The notes: generated from the sequence alone by a model not told the origin. Numbered from the stretch's first letter, positions 1 to 12,663 are shown. The stretch: DNA of 64,000 bases from Phascolarctos cinereus (GCF_002099425.1 NW_018344273.1:775001-839000), one strand, 5' to 3'. Made by a program: numbers and translations.

Positions 1-984
1 ACCTTGACTTTTGTCCTGCCACTGGACATCAATGACTCCAGAAGAGAGAATGAGCTGATGACTTTTCACAACTCTGCCTCATTTTAATTCAATTTACTCA
101 CAAGTCAAGACTTGTGATGTCATTGGTCCTCTTAGAAAATGGAGGATGAGCAACAATGGAGTTAAAGAAAGTAGTTAGTAGCCTAAATATCAAAAGTGAG
201 ATCTCTACCAGATCGTCATGTCTATGTTTGCATGGTATCTTTTCTTACTGTGTTTCTTTTTTTCCTAATCTTAAGTGAATGGATCTCCTGAGATAGGAGA
301 GCCCAGAGGACTGGCAAGACTAGTGAATCAAAGCCATTCTAGGTCCCACTAACAAATAATATACCAGAATCAATGGCAGCAGTAGCTGAGTCTAGTGATA
401 AAATTGAAGCATCCCCAAAGAGTTACCTGCTAGATCTGGCCCATCAAGGAGCCATACCAGCTGAACAAAGGAGCAAGCAACTCATTCATCCGCTATATTA
501 CACTCAGAAGGAAATTTGGGAGTGGGGATTTTGCAAAGTGAGAAAAGTACTTCTAGCACTAGGAAGTAGGAAGTACTCCTAGTGGTGGTGGGGGAAGGGC
601 AGTGAATATTTTATAGTTACCACTTTAAGTTGAAATTTACTCTCTCAGAGACCAAGTGGACATGTAGAACAGAGAATGCCCCTAGTTTTCAGAGGATGTT
701 GATATGCTTCTGTCCTTGATTTTCCTTTTCAGTAAATACTGTTTTCAAACGTGAATTATTGTTAGTTGGTTAATTGATATTGTGGAAATGTTAACTAGTT
801 AAATGATATTGGGAAGTGCACTGGTAGAGTTTAATGACTGTCAGGTAAGGAAATCCCAACCCCTAAGGGTTACCCTAGATCCTGAAGAATAGCAGTAATC
901 AACTAGCTTCTGGAGATCCAATGTGTCATGGCTAGTGGGTATTGCCCAGAGAGGGCATTACATCTGTTTGACATCCCCTGGTAT
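1..984. other. Unassigned intergenic DNA
   Basis: I see no gene, RNA or recognisable repeat here. The open frame at 373-582 is short and matches nothing I know. Confidence 0.5.
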
Positions 985-1190
985 GCTACAAGTACATTAT
1001 CTCATTTGAACTTCACTGCAGCCTTATGAGGTAGATTCTCCATTATCTCCATTCTACAGATGATGGAACTGAGGCTAAGAGACGTTATGCCTTATCTATG
1101 GGAATATATTTTGTAAGTTTTTGAGGCACAATTTGAACCAATGTCTACTTGTCTCCAAGTCCTACACTCTAGCCACAATGCTACAGTGAA
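985..1190 (-). mobile_element. MIR-type SINE, antisense
   Basis: The order 'ctcatttgaacttcac', 'ccttatgaggtag', 'ccattctacagatgatggaactgaggc' is the reverse complement of the MIR CORE and 3' region. Confidence 0.7.
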
Positions 1191-2063
1191 GGAAGGGCTC
1201 TTTATAAAAAAGTGGGGTATGTGTTTGTCATACCCCCACCAATTTATGGAGTTCCTAGCATCCCAGGCAGGTAGTTTTAGAAGAAGAATTGAGCTAACCA
1301 TGAGCAAAGAGTGGACAATTGACATCTTACTAGAGGAGTATATGTACTTTTCCTCTCTGGTTGCTTATGCAGGAATTAAAGATTAAAGCCAGTTATGCTT
1401 TGTTCGGGAAAGGTCCTTCCCATTCTTTCTAGGTGAAAGGGGACAAAGAAGCTACTAAATGAATATATTCAGGCAAAAGACACTCTGGGTCTGAAGAACA
1501 AAGATGGGATGGATAAAATAAGCATTCAGTACTAGATACAGTGTCTACTTGCTCAAGCCATGCTTAAAAACTACAAAGAATATGTAGAGTGCAATTCCAT
1601 GAGTTCCTGAATCAATCCCATTGGATGAGTACTGACCCCTCTGGAAAGTTTGGTATTAGTGGAAAAATCCTGGTGTGGATCCCTATTAGGAGGACCCTGT
1701 AAGAGCAGCTGAGAGGAGAAAATCTAACCAGATTTAAGGGAGAAGTAAAAAAAAAAAGTGCTCAAAGTACAATATAAATTAGGTCAGAAAAAATAAGTTA
1801 TCCCTACACACAAAAAGACTGCTGAGTAAAAGACACTCATACATTTGACAAACAAAAACAGAAGCATTTCCATTCCAGGACAGATATTCACTGGCCTAAC
1901 ATCAGGAAAAAGCAAACCCAAAAGAGGCAGCACCAGCGCAGGCTCAGATTTCTCGGACAGGGACATCTTCTTTTGCTGCCATATGCTTTCAGTTGCATAT
2001 AGTCAGGGGTGGTGAAAAGGGTCAGCCACATATCCCCAAATGTCTTTCAGGATGCAGCTTAAA
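1191..2063. other. Unassigned intergenic DNA upstream of the HAL1
   Basis: Nothing recognisable. Overlapping open frames on both strands near 1092-1386 and 1784-1966 lack any known motif. Confidence 0.5.
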
Positions 2064-2077
2064 AACAGTCCTTCATG
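2064..2077. repeat. Left target-site duplication of the HAL1
   Basis: This 14-bp sequence is repeated exactly at 5010-5023 after the element's A-rich end, as expected for target-primed reverse transcription. Confidence 0.85.
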
Positions 2078-5005
2078 GGGTGGAGCCAAGATGGTGGAGT
2101 GAAAGCAGTGACTTGCTTGAGCTCTTCCCCAAACCTCTCCAAATACTCATAAAAAATGACTCTAAACAAATTCTGAAGCAGTACAACCCACAAAAATACA
2201 GAGTGAAACAAATTTCCAACCCAAGACAACCTGGATGGTTGATCAGAAAGGTATATCACACCAGGCTGGGAGCGCAGCACAGTGCAGCGTGGGCACACAG
2301 GCCGCAGCAAACCTGGAGCAGGCCTCAGAGGACTGAATCTCAGGCAACTGTGGAGGTTTCTAGACTCCTCAATCCACGAATGCCAAAGACAATTTAGAAG
2401 GTCAGTGGGAGAAGTCTGTTTCTGTCAGTGCTGAGAGCGGAAGGCGAGGACTCAGCTCCATTCCCAGAGAACTGCAGCCCTGGGGTGGGCAGCTGCTTCC
2501 TGAGCTTCCTGCCCACAGACTGAGGGGGAATCCAGTGGCTGATCAGAGAGTGATTGCAGGGATCTCTTTGCCTGCTGAGGCCAGAATCTCTTGCTTTGCC
2601 CATGTTTGGATTGGGGTCACAGTTCTGAGTTCTGAGCAGCAGTGCTGGGGTGAGGAGCACTGGCCTGGTGGAGTATGTAGTGGCTGTGGAGACGAACCAC
2701 TCCTCACAGTTACAGGAAAGAAAGGAGTACTTGTGGTCACAGGCCAGGAAAGGAGTAAACACCTCGCCCCTTATCATACCACCTTGGAAGAACTGAAAAT
2801 TTACAGGTCCCTACAAGTATCTCTGAAAACAGGTACAAAACCCCTGAAGCTTGGGACACACATTCTCCACATTGGAAGCAGACTCTTACCTTAACAAAGA
2901 GTTTAAAACTCAAGTAATTGGCAGGATCATGAGCAAGCAGTGCAAAAAGAGTCAGACTATATTATCTTACTTTGGTGAAAAGAAGATCAAAATATACAAC
3001 CAGAAGAAGACAACAAAGTCAAAGCTCCTACATCCAAAGCCTCCAAGAAAAATATGAATCAGTCCCAAGCCTTGGATGGGCTCAAAAGGGATTTTGAGAA
3101 GCAAGTAAGGGAAGTAGAGGAAAAACTGGGAAGAGAAATGAGAGTGATACAAGAAAATCATGAAAAACAAGTCAACAGCTTGCTAAAGGAGACCCAAAAA
3201 AATACTGAAGAAAATAACACCTTAAAAAATAGCCTAACCCAAATGGCAAAAGAGGTCCAAAAAGCCAATGAGGAAAAAATGCCCTAAAAAGAAAAATTGG
3301 CCAAATGGAAAAGGAAGTCCAAAAGATTACTGAAGAAAATACTTCCTTAAAAATTAGAATAGAGCAATTGGAAGACAGTGACTTTATGAGAAATCAAGAC
3401 ACTGTAAAACAAATCCAAAAGAATGAAAAATTAGAAAACAATGTGAAATATCTCATTGGAAAAACAACTGACCTGGAAAATAGATCCAGGAGAGAGAATT
3501 TAAAAATTATTGGACTATCTGAAAGCCATGATCAAAAAAAGAGCCTAGACATCATCTTTCAAGAAATTATCAAGGAAAACTGCCCTGATTATTAGAACCA
3601 GAGGGCAAAATAGAAATTGAAAGAATCCACAGATCTCCTCCTGAAAGAGATCCCCAAAGGAAAACTCCTAGGAATATTATAGCCAAATTCCAGAGTTCCC
3701 AGGTCAAGGAGAAAATATTACAAGCTGCCAGAAGGAAACAATTCAAGTACTGTGGAAACACAATCAGGATAACACAAGATTTAGCAGCTTCTACATTAAA
3801 GGACCGCAGGGCATGGAATATAATATTCTGGAGGGCAAAGGAGATAGGATTACAACCAAGAATCACCTACCCAGCAAAACTGAGTATAATCCTTCAGGGG
3901 AAAAAATGGTCATTCAGTGAAATAGAGGACTTTCAAGCATTCTTGATGAAAAGACCAGAGCTGAATAGAAAATTTGACTTTCAAATACAGGACTCAGTGG
4001 AACATGAAGAGGTAAACAGGAAAGAGAAATCATAAGAGACTTATTAAGATTGAACTGTTTACATTCCTGCATGGAAAGATGATATTTATAACTCATGAGA
4101 CCTTTGTCAGTATTAGGGTAGTTGAAGGAAAAAAATTATATGTATATATATAGATAGATAGATAGAGGGCACAGGGTGAGTTGAAGATTAAGGGGTCATA
4201 TCTGGAGAATAAAATTAAGGGATGAGAGAGGATTATACTCAGAGAAGAAGAAAGGGAGAGGTAGAATGGGGTAAATTATCTCACAAAAAAAAACAAAAGA
4301 AAAGTCTCTTACAGTGGAGGGGAAATGGGGGAAGGTGAGAGGGAATGAGTGAATCTTATTCTCATAGGATTTGGCTTAAGGAGGGAATAACATACACATT
4401 CAATTGGGTATGGAAATTTGTCTTATCCTACAGGAAAATAGAGGGAGAAGGGGACAAGAGAGCAGGGGATGATAGAGAGGAGGGCAGATTGGGAAAGGGT
4501 AATCAGAAGTAAATACTTCTGAGGAGGGACAGGGTCAAAAGAAAGAATAGAATAAATGGGAGGGCAGGATAGGATTAAGGGAAATAGAGTTAGTTTTTCA
4601 CAACATGTCTACTATGGAAGTGTTTTGCATAACTGCACATGTACAACCTATATTGAGTTGCTTGCCTTTTCAATGAGGGTGGGTGGGGAGGGAGGAAGAG
4701 AGAAAATTTGAAACCTAAAGTTTTAAAAACATATGTTTAAAAAAAATGTTTTCACATGCTACTGGGAAATAAGAAATATAGGAAATGGGGTACAGAAGTC
4801 TATCCTGCCCTACAGGAAAATAGAAGGGGAAGGGGATAAGAGAAGGGGGGAGAGATAGAAGAGAGGACAGACTAGGGGAAGGGATATTCAGAATGCATGC
4901 CATCTTGGGGGGGGAGGGGTGAGATGGGGTGAAAATTTGGAACTCAAAAATTTGTGGGAGTGAATGTTGAATACTAAAAATAAATAAATTTATATTTAAA
5001 AAAAG
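2078..5005 (+). mobile_element. HAL1 (half-L1) retrotransposon with extended 3' end
   Basis: The element opens with the L1-type 5' UTR start GGGTGGAGCCAAGATGGTGG, contains a degenerate ORF1 (2929-4035), and has no ORF2. A purine-rich 3' UTR ends in A-rich sequence. Direct repeats AACAGTCCTTCATG at 2064-2077 and 5010-5023 are its 14-bp target-site duplication, so the outer ends are well fixed. This ORF1-only architecture is the HAL1 group known from marsupials and other mammals. The 3' UTR appears twice (about 4405-4770 and 4780-5005). Confidence 0.88.
2929..4035 (+). pseudogene. HAL1 ORF1 (L1 ORF1p-like RNA-binding protein), frameshifted
   Basis: The frame starts at the ATG at 2929 (MSKQCKKSQTILSYFGEKK) and would end at the TAA at 4033-4035. 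Its first part is a long coiled coil rich in E, K and heptad leucines (residues such as EVEEKLGREM and LKNSLTQMAKEVQ). The RRM-type core with DLENRSRRENLKIIGL follows near 3470, and a C-terminal domain continues to about 4030. L1 ORF1p trimerises through the coiled coil and binds RNA. Frameshifts near 3050, 3275 and 3590 split the frame into three pieces, so this copy makes no intact protein. Confidence 0.85.
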
Positions 5006-5009
5006 CCAC

Positions 5010-5023
5010 AACAGTCCTTCATG
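5010..5023. repeat. Right target-site duplication of the HAL1
   Basis: Exact partner of 2064-2077, just past the A-rich tail. Confidence 0.85.
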
Positions 5024-5630
5024 ATTCACAGCCAAAAAGAAGAGAGCTGAGTAAGCAGGCTCTTCTGTGTTTAACGCTAATAATCTAGTCCTTCGTCATG
5101 TCTCCATGCAAGCTCTACAGCATGAGTCACATCATCCCTCCCCCTCTTAGCTTCTGTGAGGTCACTCAGATCCAAGAATAGCAAATCTAAGTACGTTCCC
5201 AAAAAGCAGTCCTCACTACAAGAGCCTTCTCATCCATTTCCTGGAGATCATGGAAGCTGGACAGTAACCAACATTCACTCCCACACCAAAGCAAGTATGT
5301 AGACCTTATGGAAATGAGGGAAATCTTTAATCATAGTTTTAGATAGAAGAGTTGTAGCAACATTATGAAGAAGTATTGATGGAGGAAATTTCAGAGAAAC
5401 TCCAGACTGTAAGGAAGGAAACTGAGATAGTGAAAAGTCAGGTTATTCATTCTCATTCCTTGGATTTATGGAAAAATTAAAGAGGATGGATGTCAGTAAA
5501 TTGAGGAGCAGCAATGTTTACCCTTAAACCTCATAACCATGAACCTGAATCTTATACTTTACAAAAAAGTTGTGAGGCTGAAATTTAATATTGTATCAGG
5601 AAGAAGTTCCCTGCTGACCTCCAATCTCAC
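5024..5630. other. Unassigned intergenic DNA
   Basis: I find no gene, RNA or repeat that I can name between the HAL1 target duplication and the next L2. Confidence 0.5.
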
Positions 5631-5633
5631 ATG

Positions 5634-6560
5634 TCCAATTTTCTTTCAGACGTCATAAACTGGATGTCCAGGAGAGATCTGAAACTCAACATGTCCAAAA
5701 CTGAACTTAATATCTTTTCCTCTAAGACTTCCCTTCCTCCTAACTTTCTATTACTGTCAAGGGCAACACTATCTTCCCAGTCCTCCAGGCTCACAACCTA
5801 GGTGCCATTCTCAATTCCTCACTATCTCTCGCCTCCCAAATACAATTTGTTGCCAAGGCATTTCATCTTAGCAATATCATATTAATATTCCCCCTTCTAT
5901 CCTCTGATACTATTACAGCTCCAGTGCAGGCCCTTATCACCTCATGCATGGACTATTACAATAGCTTACTGGTGATTCTGACTGCCTCAAGGTTCTTCCC
6001 TACTCTAATTCATCCTCCATTCATCAAAATGATTTTCCTAAAGTGTCACTTCTTCCTAAGAGACTCCAATGGCCCCCAGGATCAAATACAATATTCTCCA
6101 GTTGTCTCTCAAAGTTCTTTGTGACCTAGCCTTCTCCTGCCTTTTCAGTTTTCTTACAGCTTATTTCCCAATATGTATTCTTCAATCCAGTCACACTGGC
6201 CTCTTGGCTGTTCCACAAACGTGACACTAGCATTTTCTCTGGCTCTTTCTCTTGACTGGAAAGCTTTCCTTTCTCATCTTGGTTTCAGTGGCTTCCTTTA
6301 GTTCTAATTAAAGTCTCACCTTCTACAGGAAGCCTTTACCAACTCCTCTTAATTCTAGTCCCTTTCCTCTTTTAATTATTTCTTCCTTATCTTATATATG
6401 GTTTGTTTATGTATATTTATTTGCTTTTTGTCTCCCCCAATGGATTGTGAGCTCCTTGAGGGCAGGGACTGTTTTTTGGCTCTTTTTGTATCTCTGGCAC
6501 TTGGCACAGTGACTAGCCCACAGTGGACCTTTAATAAATATTGATTGATTGATTGAATGA
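5634..6560 (+). mobile_element. L2 LINE, end of ORF2 plus 3' UTR
   Basis: It follows the marsupial L2 consensus from 'aaactggatgtccag' and 'ctcaacatgtccaaaactgaac' through 'tggactattacaatagc'. The 3' UTR ('ttgtgagctccttgagggcagggactg') follows, and it ends in a (TTGA)n-type tail at 6536-6555. It is 5'-truncated and the reading frame is decayed. Confidence 0.85.
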
Positions 6561-7223
6561 ATGATGAAATACAAGTTTCTTTTCATTTGCCTATATTAAA
6601 AGTTGTGCCTTGTACAAAACAAATGTTCACATCAGATATTTGTGACATTCAGGTTATATTTCAGAATGTGAAGAAAATTGTCCATGCTAATAGGAGAGTT
6701 TCAATAATACTGACCTTGGGGATTCTGTATGGCACTGCTCCTGTAATTCTGCTGTTCCCCTGGTAGGTAGGAAGCTCTAGTGGTCCCTCAGGAATGTACC
6801 AGACAACACTAGAATCCAAATAGTAGGAGTGTAAGAATATCTGTTAGGTTAATCTAGGGCATAACTTGGATGAAATTATTTTACATTTTTGGCATTTTTA
6901 AAAATTTTTTTGTGTGTGAAATTATTTTAATTTATAATAATGAGGGAAACAAAAATGAAGCCTGAACCAGTAATGTTTTAATTGAGATTAAATTGAATTG
7001 AATTTGTTTTTTAAAAAATTGTTAAGTGATTGGAATGAACACATGAATACAATTGAACATATAGAATGAAGATGAGGTAGGATAGCATGCAGAATAAAGG
7101 AAGGTCAAATATTATGCCTTACTTAAAACAAATACTGGACATTTGGCTAGTTGTCAAAAATCTGGTAAAGAAAGTAAATTATATTATAGACTGTTCATAT
7201 AGAACCCCAGAGTTGTGAGGAAT

Positions 7224-7228
<5 letters not shown>
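6561..7228. other. Unassigned AT-rich DNA
   Basis: No gene or named repeat recognised before the (TC)n tract. Confidence 0.5.

Positions 7229-7292
<64 letters not shown>
7229..7292 (+). repeat. (TC)n microsatellite
   Basis: Thirty-two uninterrupted TC units, long enough to be length-polymorphic. Confidence 0.97.
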
Positions 7293-7296
<4 letters not shown>

Positions 7297-8039
7297 GATA
7301 GGCATTTATTTTTAAGTCCTAGAGGGAAAAACCTACAAAAATTCACAGAAAATCAATGGAGATTTTTTTCTTAAAATGGGAAGTTATAACTATGACTTCT
7401 CTAGGAGAAAAATAATGGCTTAATAATGGTTGATCTTAAGTTTATGGTTGCAAAAACAAAGTCAAATTTGAAAAGGCCAGCTAAGGTCATCATGCTAGGA
7501 AGGAAATTAAAACAGACTGACTTAGTTAAGTTTGCCTATAGGACTTATATTGAGATCACTCCTTTCATTACTTTAAAATTCTATGCTCACATTGCCTCTA
7601 TCCATAAATGTGTCAAGTACAACCCAAGTTTCTCTACCTAATCCATTAAGGGCCAGTGGTCTCCTTGCCTCAGATCTTTTCAAAAATAGCTAATAAGTAT
7701 TTAGTGAAGAAATGAGAACTAGCACACAAATATATTTTCAAAGGAGCTTCTAGCTTAATAACAAGTATACTAATTCATCAAAATGACTTCTACATATAGG
7801 GAATATAACCCTTAACCCTAGTAACCCTAAAGGTAGAATTCATTTACATCTTCCTTCAGTGTAACTATTTGGGCTGCCATACCATTTCCCTATTTTCTAT
7901 AGGAGGTATGGGGGTGGGGAGGTCTGAGAGAGAGTGACAAAGACAGAGACACTCAAGCAGATGGAGGCAGAGTGAGGCAGAGACAGATAGATAGAGAGAA
8001 GAACAAAAAACCTGCTTTACGCTCTTCTGCCCAGCAGGT
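7293..8039. other. Unassigned DNA
   Basis: It contains the open frame 7426-7641, which matches nothing I know, and a purine-rich GA stretch near 7925-8005. No repeat assigned. Confidence 0.45.
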
Positions 8040-8215
8040 TAGGTCAGAAGGGAAAGTAAAAATCTATTGTAATAGCTCAGCAGGCTATTGAAACAGTCCA
8101 GGCATGAGGTAACAAGGGACTGCACCAGAGCTGTAGCAGTGTCACAGGATAGAAGGGGGGGGGTATTCAAGAAATATTGCAAAGGTGAAATTGAAATCCC
8201 TTGAGGATGCCACTG
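8040..8215 (-). mobile_element. L2 LINE fragment, antisense
   Basis: 'cagcaggctattgaaacagtccaggcatgaggtaac' and 'gtattcaagaaatattgcaaaggtgaaat' are the reverse complement of the L2 ORF2 stretch that also appears at 13500-13640. Confidence 0.75.
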
Positions 8216-9559
8216 GACTTCCGGGGAAGTTTCTCACACAGAGCTCTGCCACTGATGGTCTTTACAGCTTTCCTATTGCTTTCAAAACAGTCAATTTTTC
8301 AGGTTTTGTCCTAGAGTCTCCATTCTTACTGCTCCTCATTCTAAATGTTGTTGATATATATTCCTAAACTCTATGCTAGACATTACGATCATTGCAGGTA
8401 TCCTCCCTTTTAAAAGAACAAGTCATTTTGGATGAACAGAAGTCCAACCGTATTCACAACAGAAAGTTAACATCTCAATTCATTCACATTACATCTTAGG
8501 GACCAATGTCCTGAGACCTAGGACTTTGGATGGATTTAAGTGTGAGAGAGACAAGTAATTGTGCCCCCTTCCCTCACACACACACACACACACATTCCAA
8601 AACTAGAATATAAACCTTGTCAGCTGATAATTATGATACTGCTAAGGAAGGCAAAGTAGGCATACTGCTAGCATTTGGTACCCTCTCTTGGAATAAGTAA
8701 CATATAATTTAAAGAATTTTTTTTTTTTGCTCTAGAGGTCTTAAATGTGTATTTATTATCAGTCAGCATGTGTACCAATTTGGTAATGTGTGTATGTACG
8801 CGTTTATTTATTTCACCATGTATACTTCTGGAAACCTTGTGTCAGAAGTTCTTATGTGCCACTTTCTAATCTGAAGCCAAACAAGGTATTGTCACCATCT
8901 CTCTTTACAAACAGGCAGTACAGAAAGCTTAAAGAAGAAAAGTTTATTTAAAGGTCAAAGAAAATAAAGAGCACTTTTATTTGAACCTATGGAATATAAT
9001 AACACCTATTGATGAGGAATCTATCCCCAGAGACCTGGATAGACTCAGTAATCATACTCCAAGAAAGGCTCAGCTCCTCTTAGAGCTCTCCATGGTCTGT
9101 AGCAGGCAACATTTGTTATTTCCCTATCACTTTCGAGCTGGCAATGTGGATTGTCACTCTGTGTGCTATTCACTTCTTAGTTAGCTCTGATCTGTTGCTC
9201 TGCCTATGGTTCTTTGTGGCTCCCAACAGGTACCATAGCCTTTCTGGAGGAGGACCTCATGTTGATATGTAGAAGGGCTACTTCACCATTTCCCTGACAT
9301 ATAAACATTCCAGCTCAAACACTGGAGCAGATTAAGGTGCTTCTGATCCAAAGCCTCGCCTTCCTGTTCTAGTTCCCACTGTCCTCCAGTGTCATAAATG
9401 TTTTCCCAACCCTCAGGAACACAAATCTGCCCCCTCGCAACTTTCCACTGGTTTCTGTCATTGATGTTAGGGATGGTTTGGGTGAATCCATAGTCTGCTA
9501 TCCTCTTCTTTCTTCCCTATTGACTCCCTGGTGAATAAGTTCAATTCTTGACTTTTTTT
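8216..9559. other. Unassigned DNA with a short (CA)n
   Basis: A (CA)n tract lies at 8577-8594. Otherwise I recognise nothing; the part after about 9200 may be a decayed 5' section of the L2 that follows. Confidence 0.4.
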
Positions 9560-10459
9560 TCTGTCCTACTTAAAATCTTATTCTGTCAAACCTCAGCCTC
9601 ACCATCCTCTGTCTTCACTTCTACATGCTTGATGCTAAACAAAGCTCGAGGAAAAAAAACCTTGAAACCATGCTGACTGGATCCATTACAAATTTGTGTT
9701 ACATGATCTCATTGGGCCTTCAATGAGGCAAGGGAACCCTTTTATACTTCACTAATCACTTCACCATCCCACTCAACACAGTGCCTTTTCCTAACCTTTT
9801 CATGTCTCTCATGGCATATCCTCACCCTACACTCAGGTGAGAACTTGGTTGCATATTTTAGTGAAAAAAAAATTGGGGCCATTCTCCATGAGCTCTCTCT
9901 TCTCTCTTCCCCCTCATCTCATACTCTTTAGATATTTTCTATCACTTTATCTTCCTTTATCCTTGGCTCATATAAATGGGAAAAAGAAATGGGCCTTATC
10001 TGTGCCAAGGTAAACCCCTCTACATGCACAAGTGATCCCATTTCACCCTGTCTGCTCCAGCAGATTGTCCTCTCTATCATCCCCCCTCTCTTATCATCAA
10101 TCTCTCTGTTCTCTCCTTCCCTAAAGCCTACAAACATGCCCATGTCTCCCCAAGCCTCAAAAATCCCTCACCTGATCCATTCATTCCCACTAGCTATCCT
10201 TCCATATCCTTATTCCTCCCTTTTGTAACTAAATTCTTTGAGAAGGCCACTCATATTGGTACCTCCATTTCCTTGCCTCTCATTCTTCTAACCATTTACA
10301 ATCTGATTTCTGACTTTTTCATTCAACTGAAAATTCTCTTTCCAAAATTACTAACCATCTCTAATTGCCAAATTTAGTGGCCTTTTCTGAGTTCTCATTC
10401 TTATTCACTTTACTTCAGCCTTTGATACTGTTGATCAGCCTCTCCCTGACTCTCTGGAA

Positions 10460-10496
10460 TGAAGGAAGGAAGGAAAGAAAGAAAGAAAGAAAGAAA

Positions 10497-10527
<31 letters not shown>

Positions 10528-10695
10528 AGAAAAGAAGGAAGAAGGAGGGAGAGAGAGGGAGGGAGGGAAAGGGAATAAGAATGGGAGGGAGAGAGGAAGG
10601 AAGGAAAGAAGAAGGAAGGAAGGAGGGAAGGAAAGAGGGAAGAAGGAAGGAAGGAGGGAAGGAAAGAGGGAAGAAGAGAAGGCAGGAAGGAGGAA
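10460..10695 (+). repeat. (GAAA/GGAA)n microsatellite
   Basis: Pure A/G tract of GAAA, GGAA and GGGA units, at the tail side of the antisense L2-tailed element. The open frame across it is a low-complexity artefact. Confidence 0.95.
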
Positions 10696-11167
10696 GAAAA
10701 AGGTGTTAATTAAGTACCTACTATGGGCCAGGCACTATGCTAACTGCTAAGAATATAAATATAAACAAAAAGAAATATAGTCTCTATCTTCAAGGAGGCT
10801 AATTCTTATGAGGGAAGAACAACACACAAAAAGTAACAGAAAAGAAGGGAGACTGGGTGAGTAGAAAGTAACTTGGTATGGGACATAGTTTTAAAATCCA
10901 GAAACTTAGGACAGAGTCAGGAAGAAAATGAAGACATACTGGCCTAAGACCTTCCTCTTCCTCCACAAAGAACTCACCAATGAGATAATGGGCAGGGGAA
11001 GGCCAGAGATCTTGTGGAAGAACACTCCAGGGTGAGCAGGCTGTAGGCTATTACAGGGAACAGAGGCCCCAGGAACTGAAGAAAGTTCCAACACAAGCCA
11101 GCAGTAGAGAAGACATAGTTCTGAAGTCCAGAGTGTCAAGGGCAAGGACAGGAACAGAACAGTTTTC
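10696..11167 (-). mobile_element. L2-tailed element of unknown body, antisense
   Basis: The low-coordinate end ('aagtacctactatgggccaggcactatgctaa', 'cttcaaggaggctaattcttatgag') is an L2 3' end in antisense. The remaining ~330 bp does not follow L2, yet ends exactly where the host L2 resumes at 11168. The whole 10460-11167 piece therefore looks like one insertion, probably a non-autonomous element that borrows the L2 3' end. Confidence 0.5.
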
Positions 11168-11493
11168 ATGGTACTGCTCTCTCCTGCTTCTAGTCCTACA
11201 ATTTGACCATTCCTTCTCAATTCTCTTTGCTATATCTTCATCTAGTAATATTGGCTAACTGTGGATGTCTCCCAAGCTTCTGTCCTGGGTCCTCTTATCT
11301 TCTCAATCTATACTATTTGCTTTGTGACCTCATCAGCTGGCATAGATTCAATCTTCATCTCTATGCTCAAATCATTACTCAACCCAAACTTCTTTTCTCA
11401 CATCCATTTTCACGTTTCCAACTGTTTTGGACATCCACTTTGAATTGGATGTCCTCTAGACATCTTAAACTCAATATGTTTAAAACTGAATTC

Positions 11494-12139
11494 ATTACCC
11501 AAGAGAAAGTATTATTTGCTATTGTATTAATAACCAATTGTTAAATTAGGATCTAGACTTTTCTCCTTTTATTTCTTTATTTAGGGCCCAGCCCTGCAGA
11601 AGGTCAGTCATTCTCTGAAGGACATGATTGATTGATGAAATTATCCTTAACCCTCAGGTAACATGGTCCTCCAGTCCCCACTCAATTAGGAGAACTTACT
11701 TCTGTTTAAAGTGTAAACAGAATCCAATCTAGACAAGTTCTTGCCCCAGGAAATGAGCTCCTGTCCTTGCAACCCTCTCTTAGAATTTAGTGTGACCCAG
11801 CTCAGAAAGAGAAAGCCAACCAGAGTGATCTGGGTGAAGATGGATTGCCCTGTCCAAATTGCTGGAGGCAGCTGAATCTCAAGATCAAACCACATTCTCA
11901 GCAAGAGGAGCTGAAGACTCCTAGCCCAACTTCTCTTTAAATGTCCACCAATCAAAGTTGATTTTCACTTGCCAGGAGCATCCCTTTTTACAAAGGTATT
12001 TAAAGCATTCAGTGTCTCCAAGTGGATTTTTTTGGTTTTCTGAGTGAAACCACTGATCATCAATTTATTGATTGTTAGTTAGCCTAATTAATAAGTCATT
12101 TATTAATTACCCAGAAACTCTATTCTCAGGGTTTTCCAT
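11494..12139. mobile_element. Unassigned ~645-bp insertion inside L2
   Basis: L2 stops at 'gaattcattacc' and resumes at 'cattacctttcccc', so CATTACC may be a 7-bp target duplication. The insert has CCAAT-like and TATTTAAA-like segments near 11950-12005 that could suit an LTR, but I cannot name a family. Confidence 0.4.
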
Positions 12140-12646
12140 TCATCACATTACCTTTCCCCCCCAAATCCTCTCCTCTTCTTAAACTCTTTATTTTCAAGGG
12201 TACCATCCTTCCTCTCAAACAGGCTTGCAACCTAGGTTTCATCTTCAACTTCTCTTTCTCTCTCTTAACCCATGTCCAACCTTTTGCCAATTCTTGTCTT
12301 TTTACCTTTGTGACATTTCTCATTGATGACCTATCTCTCCTTTAACACTGCCAACACCTTATACAGTCCCTTATACCTCATGCCTGGATGATTGCAATTG
12401 CCTGTGAGTGAATCTACTCACTACAAATCTCTTTCCACTCCAATCCATTCTCTACTCAATTGTCAGTCATTTTCCTGTGGGCACAAGTCTGACCATGTCA
12501 CCTCTTCCCCACATGCTACGACCCCTCTACCCAGTAAACGCCAGTGCATCCTTATCACTTCTGTATGGAATTCAAAACCCTTTAAAATATAGCTGTGCCC
12601 CTAACTTTGCAGGCTTCTTACACTTAATACTCCCTCACCGCCCTCT

Positions 12647-12663
12647 CCCCCCCCCCCCCCCCC
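12647..12663 (+). repeat. Poly-C run
   Basis: Seventeen C in a row inside the L2. Confidence 0.95.

Noticed and set aside
3054-3595. Coiled-coil frames as a possible host gene
   Set aside because: They are pieces of HAL1 ORF1, with L1-type 5' UTR, RRM core and target duplication.
10365-10709. Lys/Arg/Glu-rich frame
   Set aside because: Translation of the GA microsatellite.
10906-11220. Minus-strand frame of 104 codons with a signal-peptide-like start and a GTGAGT after it
   Set aside because: It lies within the insertion carrying an L2 tail; hydrophobic starts arise by chance and no family is recognised.
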